DNA of 50,046 nt from assembly GCF_014284305.1 (NCBI RefSeq), contig NZ_JACOFW010000029.1, forward strand, positions 1 through 50,046, written 5' to 3'. The position numbers were made by a program, and so were the translations under genes. Positions 34,230-43,028 of this stretch are shown here, in pieces (the first letter of the stretch is position 1; every line of letters starts with the position of its first letter). The notes below the pieces were generated by a model. The model saw only the letters and a program-made list of their open reading frames with translations. It did not search any database and was not told where the DNA came from. The DNA is from Affinundibacterium seohonense (lineage in GTDB: Bacteria > Pseudomonadota > Gammaproteobacteria > Burkholderiales > Burkholderiaceae_D).

Positions 34230-34239
34230 TTTGCATCCA
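34230..34239 (+). promoter_or_regulatory. Integrase arm-type site near attR
   Basis: TTTGCATCCA, an exact copy of the decamer found three times beside attL and the integrase gene, 67 nt inside attR. Its presence at both island ends supports an integrase or excisionase binding function. Confidence 0.6.
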
Positions 34240-34305
34240 AGTTTGCAGCCATGACAACGGGACAATTCAAGAAATTCCTTTACCAGCTTATCTTTTGATT
34301 GACTT

Positions 34306-34322
34306 TTCGATTCCGGCTCTCG
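34306..34322 (+). other. attR: right attachment site
   Basis: TTCGATTCCGGCTCTCG, identical to 10496-10512, followed by CACCAAAA where the intact tRNA has GCACCA. The loss of one G shows the copy is no longer under tRNA selection. It marks the right end of the island. Confidence 0.9.
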
Positions 34323-34336
34323 CACCAAAAGTATTC

Positions 34337-34367
34337 AAGCCTCTTGAGAAATCAAGAGGCTTTTTGC
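34337..34367 (+). terminator. Original tRNA-Leu terminator, displaced by the island
   Basis: AAGCCTCTTGA pairs perfectly with TCAAGAGGCTT around GAAA, followed by more T. It is 15 nt past attR, the distance expected from a tRNA 3' end. Before insertion it would have ended tRNA-Leu transcription. Confidence 0.85.
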
Positions 34368-34807
34368 TTTGTGTGCTTTATTTGTACTCCCTATCGCCCC
34401 TCACTATAGTCTTCGTATCTGTAAGCTCCTTAGAAAAAATACCCCATAAAAATATACACTTTAGACAATTATCAGACATCGACACTTGTCATCATAGAAT
34501 CTATCAGATAACTCTTCGGTAGATCCCCACCCGCCACAGCCCCTCCCAACACGACATCAATGGTGAAATGCAGCCCTCGAAATGGAAGCGTCATCACTAC
34601 CAATAAAAATCACAGCAAAAATTTAGCTCGGTGAATATTCCGAAAAGAAACTAAGGTGCAATGAAGCAATAACTAATCTCAATTCATCCAAACTTGGATT
34701 TTCATTTGTCAATCTAAAAGCAATCATGGATACTATTGCTCAGCTCTCTGTTTTAGACCTTGTCATCTTCACTGTGCCGTTGAATTTTTAAGGATCGATG
34801 AAGCACT
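34368..34807. other. Gap between attR and the response-regulator gene
   Basis: No intact gene. On the minus strand about 34483-34590 reads as a continuous fragment containing GLHFTIDVVLGGAVAGGDLP and ends in a stop. It may be the decayed end of a chromosomal gene, but I do not recognise the family. The last 100 nt are presumably the promoter and leader of the regulator gene. Confidence 0.4.
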
Positions 34808-36454
34808 ATGGCTATATCAAATATTCAAGCTGCAGCGATGGTGTCATTTGCGGACAAAAAAGTTCTGGTGCTAGACGACATGCCTGATATGCGCACCACG
34901 ATGCGTAATCAGATGCAAGCTTTGGGTATTACCAATATCAATCTGGCGGGGACTGTGCGTGAGGCGCTTAACTATATTAGCCAACGAACTTATGACGTCA
35001 TTTTGTGTGACTACTATTTGGGCGAGACAACTGACGGGCAGCAATTTTTAGAATATTTGCGCACGACCAATGCCATTAGCCGCGCTACGCTTTTTATCAT
35101 GATCACGGCCGAGACTGGTTTTAATAGCGTGATCACGGCGGCTGAGTGTATGCCAGACGATTATTTACTCAAGCCATTCACAGGTGAGACTTTAAAGTTA
35201 CGGTTGGAGCGCTTATTAGAACGTAAATCACGCCTCGCTGCCATCGATAAATTGCAAGATCAAGGTGCTTGGCCACAGATCATCAAGGCCTGTGATGAGA
35301 TTATCGCTAGCAAAGACAAATACATCATGGATGGCATGCGCATTAAAGGCAATGCTCTGTTGATGCTACACCAAACCGATCAGGCGATTTCTTTCTATCA
35401 AAACGCCCTTAAAATGCGCGATATGCCATGGGCGAAATTAGGCTTAGCAAGGGCGTTAAAATTTAAGGGTGAAGGTGAGCAAGCTGGGCAATTATTGGAA
35501 TCTATTATTGTCGATAATCCGCGTTTGTTAGCGGCATACGATCTCTTGGGCAAAATTCATACGGAAGCCGGCAATTCAGAAAAGGCCTTGAACGTGTTGG
35601 ACAATGCCTGCAGCATTGCTCCGCACTCACTTGCTCGCCAACGCTCGATTGCCAATCTAGCAGAGACTACGGGCGATTACGATCGGGTTGATAAAGCACT
35701 TAGCGTGGTCGTGAAACAAACCAAAAATTCGCCATTGCGTGACCCGAAGGATTACGCCAAATTAACGAATGCTTTAACTGAAACTGGCGAGTTGGAACGG
35801 GCTGTCAATATCATCAAAGAAGCAAAAGAACATTTTACCGACTCTGTTGACGTCAAAATGTTGGCTGCTTATGAAGCAGTCGCACAAAGCAAGTTGGGAA
35901 ACAAGGACTTGGCGAAAAAGGCCTTAGAGATCGCGTTAACGGATGATGGTAACCTACCTTCAGAAGCCACTAGCTTAGCACTAGCAAAGGCTTGCCTGGC
36001 GCAAAATAGAACGGAAGATGCGCGAAACATTCTCAAATCGGTGGTACAGAACAATCCAGACTCAAACAAATTGCAAGACGAGATTGCATTGATTTTTAAA
36101 GATCACGGTGGCTTGGATGCTGCCCAACATTTGATCGAAACCTCGGTCAAAGAAGTCATTAATCTCAACAACGATGCAGTACAAAAAGCACGTGCAGGTC
36201 AATATGCAGAAGCCTCTCAAATGCTTACAGAAGCGGCCTTGCGCTTGCCGAACAATTTACAAGTTGTCTCCAACGCGGCGCTCTCCATTTTAATGGATAT
36301 GTTCACGAATGGATTCAATCTGGAAAAATCGATACGCGCCAAACAATTTCAAGATGCGGTATTCAAACAAAACGATCAGTATCCTAAGTTGGCAGAAATC
36401 AACGCCTTTCGAATTAAGATACAGGCCAAGTACAAGCAGGAAATCAAGGCATGA
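34808..36454 (+). CDS. Response regulator with REC domain and tetratricopeptide repeats
   Basis: 548-aa cytoplasmic regulator. REC domain at about 16-140: acidic pair in VLVLDDMPDMRT (Asp23-Asp24), phospho-acceptor Asp68 in VILCDYYLGE, Thr in MITAET, Lys in DYLLKPFTGETL. The rest (about 150-548) is a run of TPR-like helix pairs (for example MRIKGNALLMLHQTDQAISF and AAYDLLGKIHTEAGNSEKAL). There is no DNA-binding or enzyme domain, so output is probably by protein contact. The stop overlaps the ATG of the histidine-kinase gene by 4 nt, making a two-component pair. The input signal is unknown. Confidence 0.88.
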   Translation: MAISNIQAAAMVSFADKKVLVLDDMPDMRTTMRNQMQALGITNINLAGTVREALNYISQRTYDVILCDYYLGETTDGQQFLEYLRTTNAISRATLFIMITAETGFNSVITAAECMPDDYLLKPFTGETLKLRLERLLERKSRLAAIDKLQDQGAWPQIIKACDEIIASKDKYIMDGMRIKGNALLMLHQTDQAISFYQNALKMRDMPWAKLGLARALKFKGEGEQAGQLLESIIVDNPRLLAAYDLLGKIHTEAGNSEKALNVLDNACSIAPHSLARQRSIANLAETTGDYDRVDKALSVVVKQTKNSPLRDPKDYAKLTNALTETGELERAVNIIKEAKEHFTDSVDVKMLAAYEAVAQSKLGNKDLAKKALEIALTDDGNLPSEATSLALAKACLAQNRTEDARNILKSVVQNNPDSNKLQDEIALIFKDHGGLDAAQHLIETSVKEVINLNNDAVQKARAGQYAEASQMLTEAALRLPNNLQVVSNAALSILMDMFTNGFNLEKSIRAKQFQDAVFKQNDQYPKLAEINAFRIKIQAKYKQEIKA

Positions 36455-37083
36455 ATGCGCGCGACAGTTTTTCCGAGATTGCAGCGCTAAGCATTCATGA
36501 CGTCAAAAATAATTTAGCACAACTCGCCGCCGAAGCAGAGGCACGTGGCGACACTAAAAGTCTGGACATCGCCTTATCTGCGTCAGAGACATTGACTCGG
36601 CTGCTGTGTTTTTATAAGTCCGAAACGCATCAACTGCACTTACAAATCGACGCTCAGGATCCACATGAGCTGATCGAAGATTTACTCAGTCACCACACTA
36701 GCAGAATACAGACACAAACCCATTTACAGATCGTCAAAGACCTCTCCCAAGCACCTACTCTATGGTTCTACGATAAGACCTTGATACAAATGATCTTGGC
36801 CAATGCCCTACAAAATGCGCTGCGATATGCACGCAAAGAAATCAGCATCAGTGTGATTGCCCATCAAGACTATCTGGAAATTTGTGTGCAAGATGATGGC
36901 ATCGGTTATCCATCAAGTGTGTTGGAGAGTCTCAATACATGCAATCCTGTGACTGCACATGGAACCGGTTTGGGGCTGGGTTTGGCACAACGGGTGCTGG
37001 CCTTACATACCAATAATGACCGCCAAGGCGAAATCATTTTATCGAATCAGGATGGCGCCAAATTTCAAATGCGCCTTCCATAA
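36451..37083 (+). CDS. Soluble sensor histidine kinase
   Basis: 210 aa, with no membrane segment and no sensor domain ahead of the kinase core. H-box SIHDVKNNLAQL with His16 (HDxKNN type), then the HATPase: N-box MILANALQNALRYA, G1 VQDDGIGYP and G2 GTGLGLGLAQRV. All ATP-site motifs are intact. It overlaps the REC-TPR gene by 4 nt and is its obvious partner. It must receive input from another protein or only control the regulator, since it carries no sensing module of its own. Confidence 0.87.
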   Translation: MNARDSFSEIAALSIHDVKNNLAQLAAEAEARGDTKSLDIALSASETLTRLLCFYKSETHQLHLQIDAQDPHELIEDLLSHHTSRIQTQTHLQIVKDLSQAPTLWFYDKTLIQMILANALQNALRYARKEISISVIAHQDYLEICVQDDGIGYPSSVLESLNTCNPVTAHGTGLGLGLAQRVLALHTNNDRQGEIILSNQDGAKFQMRLP

Positions 37084-37102
37084 AGTTTCAGCAGTCAGCG
37101 CA

Positions 37103-37615
37103 CTACAATTTCAGCAACATCCACACTGGACAAGCATTGTGTCCAGTACTTCCCATCGGCTGGGAAATATGTTCAAAACCCATTTTTCTATATAGTCCTT
37201 GTGCCGCTTGCATATTGGGCAAAGTCTCTAGATAACACTGGGTATATCCCATGGCCTTTGCATTGTCGATGCATCGTTGAATCAGTAATTTGCCCAAACC
37301 CAAGCCACGAGTTTGCGGCAGCATATACATTTTTTGTAATTCACAGACCTCTGCCGGAGCGCCAGCTAGACCAGCAAAACCACCACCAGCGACAATCTCA
37401 CCATCGATTTCTATCACGTAGTAAGCGCCTTTTTCTTGCTGGTAGTGTTGATACATATAGTCCAATGAAGGATCGGCAAAAGCGGAACCAACTTTAGGAA
37501 CCTCCATCTCTATCAATACAGCACGAATCACGCGGGCGACTGCTGCGTTATCTTGTTCCTGAATTTCTCGAATGATGGGACGATTTGTGTCCGCTACGGT
37601 CAACATTTGATTCAT
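37103..37615 (-). CDS. GNAT-family N-acetyltransferase
   Basis: 170-aa acetyl-CoA-dependent N-acetyltransferase. The acetyl-CoA loop (motif A) is MYMLPQTRGLGLGKLLIQRC (R/QxxGxG/A), preceded by the strand in AYYVIEIDGEIVAGGGFAGL and followed by MGYTQCYLETLPNMQAAQGL then YRKMGFEHIS (motif B). A 24-residue N-terminal lead fits the family. The substrate is not predictable. It converges on the kinase gene. No operon partner. Confidence 0.87.
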   Translation of the reverse strand: MNQMLTVADTNRPIIREIQEQDNAAVARVIRAVLIEMEVPKVGSAFADPSLDYMYQHYQQEKGAYYVIEIDGEIVAGGGFAGLAGAPAEVCELQKMYMLPQTRGLGLGKLLIQRCIDNAKAMGYTQCYLETLPNMQAAQGLYRKMGFEHISQPMGSTGHNACPVWMLLKL

Positions 37616-37677
37616 AAACTTAAAAACTTCAAGGCTAAGTGAGAAACAGTATTGTCAGATCGATTGAAAATCCGAAT

Positions 37678-37712
37678 ACAAAAAAGAGCATGCCATATCA
37701 CCGATATCGCCT
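37678..37712 (-). terminator. Probable terminator of the MBL-fold hydrolase gene
   Basis: Minus-strand imperfect hairpin built around GATATC/GATAT and GC-rich flanks (AGGGCAGGCGATATC with GATATGGCATGCT), followed by six T. It lies about 40 nt past the stop. Confidence 0.5.
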
Positions 37713-37754
37713 GCCCTTTTTCCGCTTTTTATAGCATCAATGCCGATTTACAAT

Positions 37755-38729
37755 TTACTTTACAGGCACATAGTTAACCGGAACCCAAGCATAGCCCTTA
37801 CCTTCACTGCGCACATAGCCTAATCCCGGAAATGATAGATGCGTGGCACCTACCATATAGCCTTGCTTAGCTGCATCCGCATAGGCCTTCAGTCGTTGAG
37901 CCATTGCTGCTTTGCTGTCACTATCAAACGAGATTGTCACCGTCGGGTTTTCAAACTGCACCGCGGCAACATGCATTAAATCGCCCCATAGCATGAGCTT
38001 TTGACCTTTGCTCTCAACCAAATACACACTATGGCCTGGTGTATGACCGCGTGCTGCGACTGCTTTTACGCCAGGAACTAATTCTGTATCACCGTTGAAG
38101 GTTTTGAATTTTCCAACTTTAAGGTAGGGATTGACCGATGCCATTGCTCCCTGAAACCCGCCCTTTGCGTCTGCTGGTGCTTTGTCCAAGTTGGCCTGAC
38201 TTAACCAAAAATCGGCATCATGTTGATCAGCGCGCACGATGGCATTTGGAAAAGCGAGTTGATCGCCATTCATTAAGCCACCGACATGATCGCCATGCAT
38301 GTGTGTGATATAGACCTCATCCACTTGCTCAGGTGAATAACCAGCAGCTTTTAAACTGTTTGCCAAGCGCCCGAGAGTTGGGCCAAACAATGTCGCGGCA
38401 CCAGTATCAATCAGCACTAATTTACTTCCTGTATTAATCAGGTAGCCATTAACCGAAGTTGCCGTTGGCGTACTCAAATGATGTTTCTGTAAGGCTTTAA
38501 GTGTCTTTTCTGGCTTGGTATTGGTCAACAGTTTATCGACCGGTAATGCGACCACACCATCTGACAACGCCGTCACTTCAAAATCACCTAACATCACACG
38601 ATAGTAACCAGGTGCAGCGGACTTTGTCATCGGTGCCTCGGCAAATGCAGGAACGCTTACCAAACTCGCGATCGCTGTCAAAGAGGCCGTCGCTACGGCG
38701 AAAGCCATACCAGTTAAACGAAATTTCAT
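37755..38729 (-). CDS. Secreted metallo-beta-lactamase-fold hydrolase
   Basis: 324 aa from MKFRLTGMAFAVATASLTAI, with GGAGAG upstream. A Sec signal peptide ends near VPAFAEA, so it is periplasmic or exported. The MBL core shows THMHGDHVGG (HxHxDH, zinc site), GHTPGHSVYL (third His) and MLWGDLMH (bridging Asp), with a final His in GATHLSFPGLG. It belongs to the general MBL-fold group (quorum-quenching lactonase or related hydrolases); the substrate is not set by the sequence. A single-gene unit with its own terminator. Confidence 0.88.
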   Translation of the reverse strand: MKFRLTGMAFAVATASLTAIASLVSVPAFAEAPMTKSAAPGYYRVMLGDFEVTALSDGVVALPVDKLLTNTKPEKTLKALQKHHLSTPTATSVNGYLINTGSKLVLIDTGAATLFGPTLGRLANSLKAAGYSPEQVDEVYITHMHGDHVGGLMNGDQLAFPNAIVRADQHDADFWLSQANLDKAPADAKGGFQGAMASVNPYLKVGKFKTFNGDTELVPGVKAVAARGHTPGHSVYLVESKGQKLMLWGDLMHVAAVQFENPTVTISFDSDSKAAMAQRLKAYADAAKQGYMVGATHLSFPGLGYVRSEGKGYAWVPVNYVPVK

Positions 38730-38883
38730 AAATTGCTCTCCAAATGGGGTTGATGAAAACTGTGTAGTCACTAGGTCATGTCAATTACATGTTGATTAGC
38801 GTTAGCTATCAAACCAAGGCGCACGATTATGACGCCAAATACAAAACCTTGCTGAACACGACACGGTTCACGACTTACGCACA

Positions 38884-40332
38884 CTAATTACCAAATAGAT
38901 TCTTCAATAAATCTGTTGCCTTATTTTTCTTCTCTTCTTTTTTCGGTGCTGACTTCTCACCCATATCTCCCATACCACCCAAGATCGAACTGAAAACTGA
39001 CTTCACCCTGACCTTGGTCTGCCAATCTGGCTCCCACGCGATCTTCGGATCCTCGGGCCGTGGTGGATAGGCAAAATAAGCATCCGAACCGTAGGCAATC
39101 ATACGTAGCATACCTGCACCACTGTCGGGAAAAATACCCTTGGGTATAGCACATTGTGTGGCGCTGGCTGGCATGATCACTTTGTCTTTCACCCATTTAT
39201 CAGTATCTTGATTCGACTGATAATCGATCAAACCAAATCCAAAATCCGCCAATTCACTCGATGTCCAAACGATCATTTCGCCACTCGCATTGTCACCTGA
39301 GTTGCCATCTGTTTTGCCTCCCATCACAGACACAAAATAGCCACGCGCATGCGGAATAGTTTTCCAATCCAATAAGACCGCACCGTCTTTCTTAGTTTGT
39401 TTGAGTTCGATCGAGGGCATCAAATCTTGTGGCGCACCCAGACTCACTTTGAAGCTCTCTGGAATACCACTACCAACAAAATTATGTTGACCGATCAAGG
39501 ACGCGGTATCGGGCACTTTTCTATCGTCAACCTTGTTTGGCCAAGCTGGGTGTCCAGGTTGCGAACGTGCGCCTTTGGTAGTTTTGCCACGCATCACAAA
39601 AAACTTCGCGTAATCCTCCATCGAAGCTGTCGCCACATCCAGGGTGCGCGGTTGCCCGGGACGTATGGTTTCTCCACAGCCCCAATACACAGAAATTTTT
39701 CCTTTGGGTTTTTCGTAAGTTGGTTCCACCGGATTTTCATCAACCGGCACGTGCTGTTGCACCACTTTTTCAGGAACGGGGGCATTCAATTGCAAGCTCT
39801 CACCTAAATTCATCACGGTCGGAATGAATTGTTTTGCCTCACTTAAGCCGGGATTTTTGCTGGTGTAGACAGAGACATCAACAAATCTACCGCTGGCGAA
39901 TCCTAAGCTATGTGTATTTCCAAAAACATTGCCACGATCACTCGCACCACCAATCGCCCCTTTCGCCAAGCCGCTTAATGCACCAAAAAATCCACCACCA
40001 GATTGGGCGCCTTGTGCTGCACCGGCCATTAAATTTCCACCTGGCATATCGCTCGCACTGGTTGCAACATCGATGTAAGCTAAAGCGATAGGTGGCTTAA
40101 CAACTTGGACAAGCTCTTTTACTGACGCAGCTGCTTTAGCCGGTGTGGCTTTATTTTTCGTCTGGGCAAAAACGCTGGATGGCAAACTAACCAAGCCCAC
40201 AGCCAGAAGCGATGCGGTAATAACACGCATGGCAGACGAGCCCGTCGCATCGGTTTTAAAAGCGGCAAAGGATTGCATCGATTTATGCATGAGAAAAATA
40301 GAGTGGAGATTATTCGTACGACAGTTTTTCAT
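38884..40332 (-). CDS. Hypothetical secreted protein, 482 aa
   Basis: Not recognised. The start at 40332 has AGGAG 6 nt upstream. A Sec-type signal segment lies inside (SAMRVITASLLAVGLVSLPS, cleavage after SVFA) but starts about 33 residues in, so the N-region is long; an internal Met (MRVITAS) could be the true start. A Gly-rich stretch follows (about 95-135: GGNLMAGAAQGAQSGGGFFG), then a folded part with VYWGCGETIRPGQPRTLDV and GAVLLDWKTIPHARGYFVSV (fibronectin-type strand pattern). The C-terminus is Lys-rich. Probably periplasmic or surface-linked. Confidence 0.75.
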   Translation of the reverse strand: MKNCRTNNLHSIFLMHKSMQSFAAFKTDATGSSAMRVITASLLAVGLVSLPSSVFAQTKNKATPAKAAASVKELVQVVKPPIALAYIDVATSASDMPGGNLMAGAAQGAQSGGGFFGALSGLAKGAIGGASDRGNVFGNTHSLGFASGRFVDVSVYTSKNPGLSEAKQFIPTVMNLGESLQLNAPVPEKVVQQHVPVDENPVEPTYEKPKGKISVYWGCGETIRPGQPRTLDVATASMEDYAKFFVMRGKTTKGARSQPGHPAWPNKVDDRKVPDTASLIGQHNFVGSGIPESFKVSLGAPQDLMPSIELKQTKKDGAVLLDWKTIPHARGYFVSVMGGKTDGNSGDNASGEMIVWTSSELADFGFGLIDYQSNQDTDKWVKDKVIMPASATQCAIPKGIFPDSGAGMLRMIAYGSDAYFAYPPRPEDPKIAWEPDWQTKVRVKSVFSSILGGMGDMGEKSAPKKEEKKNKATDLLKNLFGN

Positions 40333-40552
40333 GTTTGACTCCTAATGAGATAAGCAATCAAGAAAGCACGAGGAAGTACAACAAAGTACAAGGAAAAAGA
40401 CATTTCATCATAGCGCAAAAAATAGGCAGCACCCCAAATTCATCACCAGCACTGTCGCGTAACTTGAACGTCCATAAAAAACTAAGTGACTTCCTTCATT
40501 TCATTGACCTAAGACAAAGACGGATCTGTCGAGGATAGCTACCATCTCGCCC

Positions 40553-41557
40553 ATGAAAACACTCGATCTCGTAGCGCCCGCAGGCAGCTTATTCGCCCTC
40601 AAAGCGGCAGTCGACAAAGGGGCGGATGCCGTCTATCTAGGCTTACGTAATGCCACCAATGCCCGTAATTTTGGTGGATTGAATTTCACTGATGCCGATA
40701 TCCGGCTTGGGGTGGAATACGCTCATCAACGTGGCAAACAAGTGCTGTTCGCCATCAATACCTATCCGCAATCTCGTATCGCGCACGAATGGCGCGCCGC
40801 AGTCGATACTGCCGTACAGCTTGGTGCGGACGCCATCATTTTGGCAGACCCCGGATTGATGGCCTATGCACGTCGCCGTTATCCGGATGTGCGTTTGCAT
40901 TTATCCGTGCAAAGCTCATCCACCACCGTGGATGCGATTGAGTTAATGCGCGAACAATTTGGCATACGCCGCGCCGTTTTACCGCGCGTGTTAACGCTGA
41001 CCGAAATTGAAAAAATCATTCGTCAGACGGACGTTGAAATTGAAGTATTTGGCTTCGGCAGCTTGTGCGTCATGGCCGAAGGGCGTTGTCTGCTATCGAG
41101 TTATGTGACAGGCGATTCACCAAACAATAAAGGCGTCTGTTCGCCCGGTCATGCCGTTAGTTGGGAAGAAAAAGATAAGGTCTTATCTGCCCGCCTAAGC
41201 GGAACTTTGATTGACCGCTATGCGCCCAACGAAGCCGCCGGTTATCCCACCTTGTGCAAAGGCCGCTTTGAAGTCGAAGGCCAAGTCGATTACGCCCTAG
41301 AAGAACCGACCAGTTTGAATGCCATAGGCCTGCTACCGCAGCTACTCAAAATGGGCGTGAAAGCGATCAAGATTGAAGGTCGCCAACGTAGTCCGAATTA
41401 TGTATCGCAAGTGGTTGGCACTTTGCGTGCGGCATTAGATTCCGCTGAGCGTGATCCTGAGCGATATACGGCAAGGCCGGATTGGAATGCGACTTTGGCG
41501 AAACATGCCGAGGGTGCGCAGGTGACGCAAGGGGCATTTGAGCGTCCCTGGAAGTAA
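40553..41557 (+). CDS. ubiU: O2-independent ubiquinone hydroxylation factor UbiU (U32 family)
   Basis: 334-aa U32-family protein. With UbiV and UbiT it performs the hydroxylations of ubiquinone synthesis without O2, using an Fe-S cluster and prephenate as oxygen donor. Start LVAPAGSLFALKAAVDKGAD then AVYLGLRNATNARNFGGLNF is typical of UbiU. Cys ligands for a 4Fe-4S cluster are in FGSLCVMAEGRCLLSSYVTG, GVCSPGHAVSW and PTLCKGRFEVE. ubiV lies 557 nt downstream instead of directly behind it, because repeats have been inserted. No strong ribosome site precedes the ATG; TTGAC-N4-GACAA at 40504 is a weak FNR-like candidate. Confidence 0.92.
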   Translation: MKTLDLVAPAGSLFALKAAVDKGADAVYLGLRNATNARNFGGLNFTDADIRLGVEYAHQRGKQVLFAINTYPQSRIAHEWRAAVDTAVQLGADAIILADPGLMAYARRRYPDVRLHLSVQSSSTTVDAIELMREQFGIRRAVLPRVLTLTEIEKIIRQTDVEIEVFGFGSLCVMAEGRCLLSSYVTGDSPNNKGVCSPGHAVSWEEKDKVLSARLSGTLIDRYAPNEAAGYPTLCKGRFEVEGQVDYALEEPTSLNAIGLLPQLLKMGVKAIKIEGRQRSPNYVSQVVGTLRAALDSAERDPERYTARPDWNATLAKHAEGAQVTQGAFERPWK

Positions 41558-41719
41558 GCGCAATTTGTAAATCCAATTTCAGGGCGCATTACGGCGTTGA
41601 CTATGCTCGCAATACCGACGTATTGCTGTGCTTGGCGCCTAGCCCTGCATCCCTGACATTGAATTTCTAAACTACTCTTGATGTAGCAAATAGCTGGTTC
41701 TAAAAAATGAAACTTAACT

Positions 41720-41897
41720 AGAGAAGAATCAAAGCAAGGATACTCATCGTCATTCCTGCGTGCTTTTAGCAGGAATCCAGTGTCTTCGGTTAATCAACCA
41801 ACGCCACTGGACTCCTGCCTACGCAGGAGTGACACTGATTAGAGATCGCCGTTAATCATGAACATTCATCAAAACTGATACTGAATTTTGTCCCTTT
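41720..41897. repeat. 178-bp repeat, copy 1
   Basis: From AGAGAAGAATCAAAGC to TTTTGTCCCTTT. Contains an imperfect palindrome: CATTCCTGCG...GCAGGAATCCAGTG facing CACTGGACTCCTGC...CGCAGGAGTG. A second copy, with only a few changes, starts 190 bp further on. Confidence 0.9.
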
Positions 41898-41909
41898 ATA
41901 TGTCGCATT

Positions 41910-42087
41910 AGAGAAGAATCAAAGCAAGGATACTCATCGTCATTTCTGCGTGCTTTTAGCAGGAATCCAGTGACTTCGGTTAATCAACTAACGCCGCTGG
42001 ACTCCTGCCTACGCAGGAGTGACTCTGATTAGAGATCGCCGTTAATCATGAACATTCATCAATACTGATACTGAATTTTGTCCCTTT
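41910..42087. repeat. 178-bp repeat, copy 2
   Basis: Direct repeat of 41720-41897 after a 12-nt spacer, with only a handful of substitutions visible. Together they fill the ubiU-ubiV gap. A half copy of the palindrome recurs at 49889. No open frame of note. Confidence 0.9.
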
Positions 42088-42114
42088 GTTTGAAAATAGT
42101 AACCTATAGAACTT

Positions 42115-43020
42115 ATGAAACTCTCTCTCGCACCACTGTCTTATTACTGGTCTAAAGAAGCCACGATGCAGTTTTATGTCAAGGCGATGCACTGGCCTGT
42201 TGACATTATTTATCTGGGCGAAGTGGTTTGTTCGCGCCGCCATGTGATGCGTTTGCCGGATTGGATTAGTTTAGCGAAAGCATGTCGTGATGCGGGTAAG
42301 CAGGTAGTGCTATCAACTTTAACCTTGATCGATAACGAAGCGGATCGACGCGCGATGCATAAATTAATTGATGCGGCGCATGCTGAAGACTTGCTCATCG
42401 AAGCGAATGATTTTAGCGCCGTGCGTGCTATGCAAGGACGCCCTTTTGTCGCTGGTCCGCATTTAAATGTGTATCACACTGGCACCTTGAATTGGCTACG
42501 TGAATTAGGGGCAATTCGCTTTACCCCACCGATAGAATTAAGTGGTGCGGACCTAGCGGCATTGCAAGGGCAACGACCAGTTGGATTAGAAACCGAAGTG
42601 CAAGTATGGGGGCGCATGGCGCTGGCCTTTTCTTCACGCTGTTTCACTGCGCGTCATCATCGTCTACGCAAAGACAATTGCGAATTTCGCTGCGAACATT
42701 ATCCCGATGGCTTGGCATTGCAAACCCGTGAGCACAGCGATTTTCTGACCATCAATGGCGTACAAACCCAAAGCGCGAATTGTCTGGATTTAAGCCCGCA
42801 AATTCCTACCCTGAAGAATCTACATGTCGACATCTTGCGTCTGCAAGTGCAATCCGAGCATATGGAACAAATAGTCCACGCCTTCGATAGTGCGCGCCGG
42901 CTTGAGCAAGTGGCAGCAATTGGGCCTGCATTCCTACCGCCTCAATCAGCGCGCTGCAATGGCTATTGGAACGGAAGCTCCGGCATGCAATGGCAAACCA
43001 TTCCAATTCAAGCAATCTAA
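42115..43020 (+). CDS. ubiV: O2-independent ubiquinone hydroxylation factor UbiV (U32 family)
   Basis: 301-aa partner of UbiU; the heterodimer carries Fe-S clusters and hydroxylates the ubiquinone ring without O2. The start MKLSLAPLSYYWSKEATMQF then DIIYLGEVVCSRRHVMRLPD is typical of UbiV. Cys ligands appear in VVCSRR, SRCFTARHHRLRKDNCEFRC and NCLDL. ubiT begins 8 nt downstream. Repeats separate it from ubiU, so it may need its own promoter in 42088-42114 or inside the repeat. Confidence 0.92.
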   Translation: MKLSLAPLSYYWSKEATMQFYVKAMHWPVDIIYLGEVVCSRRHVMRLPDWISLAKACRDAGKQVVLSTLTLIDNEADRRAMHKLIDAAHAEDLLIEANDFSAVRAMQGRPFVAGPHLNVYHTGTLNWLRELGAIRFTPPIELSGADLAALQGQRPVGLETEVQVWGRMALAFSSRCFTARHHRLRKDNCEFRCEHYPDGLALQTREHSDFLTINGVQTQSANCLDLSPQIPTLKNLHVDILRLQVQSEHMEQIVHAFDSARRLEQVAAIGPAFLPPQSARCNGYWNGSSGMQWQTIPIQAI

Positions 43021-43028
43021 ACTTACTT

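Larger units (their letters stand above)
10434..34322. mobile_element. Genomic island integrated in tRNA-Leu(CAA), defence cargo
   Basis: About 24 kb between a leucine tRNA and a direct repeat of its 3' end. Evidence: a P4-type integrase 166 bp from the tRNA; a 17-bp exact repeat TTCGATTCCGGCTCTCG at 10496 and 34306; TTTGCATCCA arm-type sites near both ends; AlpA and recombination-directionality-factor-like genes inside; a cargo of Hachiman, type I RM and a DRT2-like RT. Gene composition is patchy: the RT/Hachiman part looks more AT-rich than the hsd genes, suggesting piecemeal assembly. No conjugation genes are seen, so any transfer would need a helper. Confidence 0.92.

Noticed and set aside
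34483..34590. Open fragment containing GLHFTIDVVLGGAVAGGDLP
   Set aside because: Too short, no start or family match; noted only as a possible gene remnant.
40504..40517. FNR-like box TTGAC-N4-GACAA before ubiU
   Set aside because: Attractive for an anaerobic pathway, but the right half matches ATCAA poorly and the position is too close to the start codon for normal activation.
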